Below, piece after piece: positions 22,937-24,296 of a stretch of DNA of 24,296 nucleotides; the stretch's first letter is position 1, and every line of letters begins with the position of its first letter. Source of the DNA: Caryophanales bacterium UBA4100 (GTDB lineage: Bacteria; Bacillota; Bacilli; Paenibacillales; UBA4045); NCBI GenBank assembly GCA_002383285.1, contig DFXU01000050.1, positions 1,540 through 25,835 of the forward strand. The letters run 5' to 3'. A program made the position numbers and the translations under genes. The notes under the pieces were generated by a model, which had not been told where the DNA came from, did no database searches, and worked only from the letters and a program-made list of their open reading frames with translations.

Positions 22937-23674
22937 TCAATGATAGATCGGCGGCAACGGTTGATTCTCACGTTGATCATACAAGGTAATATGTAGAACG
23001 TGCTGTTCATTAATCATGGCCAGGAATATATCCTTTAGGCGAGTATTATTTTGAATAAGCTGATCGTGAATCCAGCTCTCTTCTAATTCAAGCTCACGGA
23101 GAATGCTGTCCTCTATCCGGCCTTCCTTAATGACAGGGTAAGATATGGAAGGTGGCTTATGGTTCGACTTTTCTAACACACTTAAATTACCATTCCCTTC
23201 AATAACAGCCAGATATATATCCTCTGTATTAAAAATGTTATTCTTCCTTAGCATATGTAAGATGTTATCTATTGAATATTTCAATTTTTTCAAGTTGTCG
23301 TGAATCAGCTTACCCTGATGAATAACGATTACCGGCTCGAATGTAACGGCTCTCCCAAACTTACGGTAGCGAATGACCAGGGTAGAGAATAATTTCTGTA
23401 TTAATCCAATTAGCAATATGGCAAACGCGGTATGAATATGCTCGATCTTCGGGTCGGCAATATCGGCTCCAACTACAGCACCAAGGGCTAATATAATCAA
23501 GAAATCGAATACAGGCATTTCCCCAATTGATCTTCTACCCATAAACAGAGTGACGAACAAGAGCAAAGGAAATATGGTGAATATTCTAAAAAAAACAAGA
23601 GCAATATCCTTCAGTATATCCAAGAGATCAGCAACCCTTCTATTCATATCCATATCGTATAGAATCACCTTCAT
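22937..23674 (-). CDS. DUF421/YetF-family membrane protein
   Basis: Up to 245 residues. Two or three N-terminal helices include ALVFFRIFTIFPLLLFVTLF, then the family block MGRRSIGEMPVFDFLIILAL with GAVVGADIADP, and a helix HTAFAILLIGLIQKLFSTL. A soluble part follows with EPVIVIHQGKL and LRKNNIFNTEDIYLAVIEGNGNLSVL, typical of YetF-like proteins found in spore-formers, whose function is poorly known. The start is uncertain: ATG at 23674 has a distant AGAGGA, while ATG at 23653 has AAGGTGA at about 10 nt. The gene ends 7 nt from the kinase gene on the other strand, and I see no terminator between them. Confidence 0.88.
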   Translation of the reverse strand: MKVILYDMDMNRRVADLLDILKDIALVFFRIFTIFPLLLFVTLFMGRRSIGEMPVFDFLIILALGAVVGADIADPKIEHIHTAFAILLIGLIQKLFSTLVIRYRKFGRAVTFEPVIVIHQGKLIHDNLKKLKYSIDNILHMLRKNNIFNTEDIYLAVIEGNGNLSVLEKSNHKPPSISYPVIKEGRIEDSILRELELEESWIHDQLIQNNTRLKDIFLAMINEQHVLHITLYDQRENQPLPPIYH

Positions 23675-23754
23675 TTATCAAGTATATTCCTCTAATTTTG
23701 TGCTTTCTCGCAGGATTTGACACGTTGTTGTCGAATTGATGCGTTATTCGAGTT

Positions 23755-24296
23755 ATGGAACGGGGATATCAATTGGTATATACATTGGAAGGTTACATAC
23801 AGCAGGCGATCAATTCGAATAATTGGCATGAGACCATTACTAGAATAGAGAATGCGATTCTACAGCATACATATGTGAAGCCAGAGCTGCTGGAACGGGT
23901 TCCCTCTGAGTACATCGAGACTTCACCACTCTTACAGAAAGCAATTTGTGTTGAACACATTCATCGCGGAGACCTTGTCGCAGCAAGAGAAGGATTGTCG
24001 TTAGTTGTTAAGAAGGTTGCTGCGCAGACACTGAGAAAGCCGCTTCTCTCTTCATTAGCGCTACTCGCTGTTGTTAACGTACGGATGGGCTTGATCCATG
24101 AAGCGGAGCCGATTATCCGCTTTCTTCGCGATGAGTGGCGTACATCCGATGAGGAGATCAGTGGAGATGTCGCTTATGCACTTGCTCGCGGTCTGTATTT
24201 ACTCAAAGGTGAATCCAGCCATTCAGATCAATATTATCGTTATGCAATTAGCGCATACGATCGAGATGGTGAAGTGCAGCAGGCCAGTCTATCCCT
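23755..24296 (+). CDS. N-terminal part of a helical-repeat (TPR-like) protein, possibly a BTAD/MalT-like regulator (3' end cut)
   Basis: An open frame of 180 codons runs from the ATG at 23755 to the window end with no stop. It starts MERGYQLVYTLEGYIQQAI. The whole visible part is alpha-helical with TPR-like pairs: LLQKAICVEHIHRGDLVAAREGL, LLSSLALLAVVNVRMGLIHEAEPII and VAYALARGLYLLKGESSH. No signal peptide or membrane helix is seen. Such repeats occur in BTAD- and MalT-type transcription regulators, whose DNA-binding domain would be C-terminal and out of view; this is a guess. The ribosome binding site before the ATG is weak, and a TTG at 23773 with GGGGAT upstream is an alternative. TTGACA at 23717-23722 could be a -35 box, but the expected -10 is poor. 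It is divergent from the DUF421 gene. Confidence 0.6.
   Translation, partial: MERGYQLVYTLEGYIQQAINSNNWHETITRIENAILQHTYVKPELLERVPSEYIETSPLLQKAICVEHIHRGDLVAAREGLSLVVKKVAAQTLRKPLLSSLALLAVVNVRMGLIHEAEPIIRFLRDEWRTSDEEISGDVAYALARGLYLLKGESSHSDQYYRYAISAYDRDGEVQQASLS

Overview
The window looks like chromosomal DNA of a Gram-positive, low-to-moderate GC member of the Bacillota, most likely a Paenibacillus relative. This is inferred from strong AGGAGG-type ribosome binding sites with frequent GTG and TTG starts, an MreB homologue, Bacillus-type terminators, lipoprotein sugar-binding proteins with ATPase-less permease operons, and a YesN/YesM-type two-component pair. I could not run any database search, so the genus is an inference.

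Layout. Positions 1-2589 (plus strand) hold the C-terminal part of an RND efflux pump, an RNA 2',3'-cyclic phosphodiesterase (thpR) with a hairpin behind it, and a small flavodoxin-like protein. Positions 2590-3102 have no gene but are rich in structure: a 28-bp copy of the 3' end of the neighbouring dehydrogenase gene, nested inverted repeats, and four copies of a TAGCGC-based repeat. Positions 3103-5344 (minus strand) hold a short-chain dehydrogenase of the general-stress type and an erythromycin-esterase-like protein. Positions 5488-9080 (plus) hold an MreB paralogue, a ROK-family regulator, a formylglycine-generating enzyme with both active-site cysteines, and a small Asn-rich protein followed by a clear terminator. 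Positions 9259-11722 hold a membrane PAS-GGDEF-EAL protein and a beta-carbonic anhydrase, again closed by a clear terminator, with a decayed ArsR-type helix-turn-helix fragment behind it.

Positions 12100-22929 form one long co-directional sugar-uptake locus: lipoprotein SBP1, permeases 1-2, permeases 3-4, lipoprotein SBP2, then a YesN-type response regulator and a 966-residue YesM-type histidine kinase. The locus has two MalF/MalG-like pairs and two binding proteins but no ATPase and no glycosidase. It probably relies on a shared MsmX-type ATPase encoded elsewhere, and the two-component system probably senses a glycan outside the cell and switches on the transporters. The kinase is unusual because it appears to carry two successive extracellular sensor modules. 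A DUF421/YetF membrane protein converges on the kinase gene, and the window ends inside an unfinished helical-repeat protein gene that has no stop codon in the window.

No rRNA, tRNA, CRISPR array, complete insertion sequence or phage gene was recognised. The most interesting points are the double-sensor kinase, the duplicated dehydrogenase 3' end flanking a repeat-rich segment, the formylglycine-generating enzyme with no sulfatase nearby, and the paired transporter operon without an ATPase.
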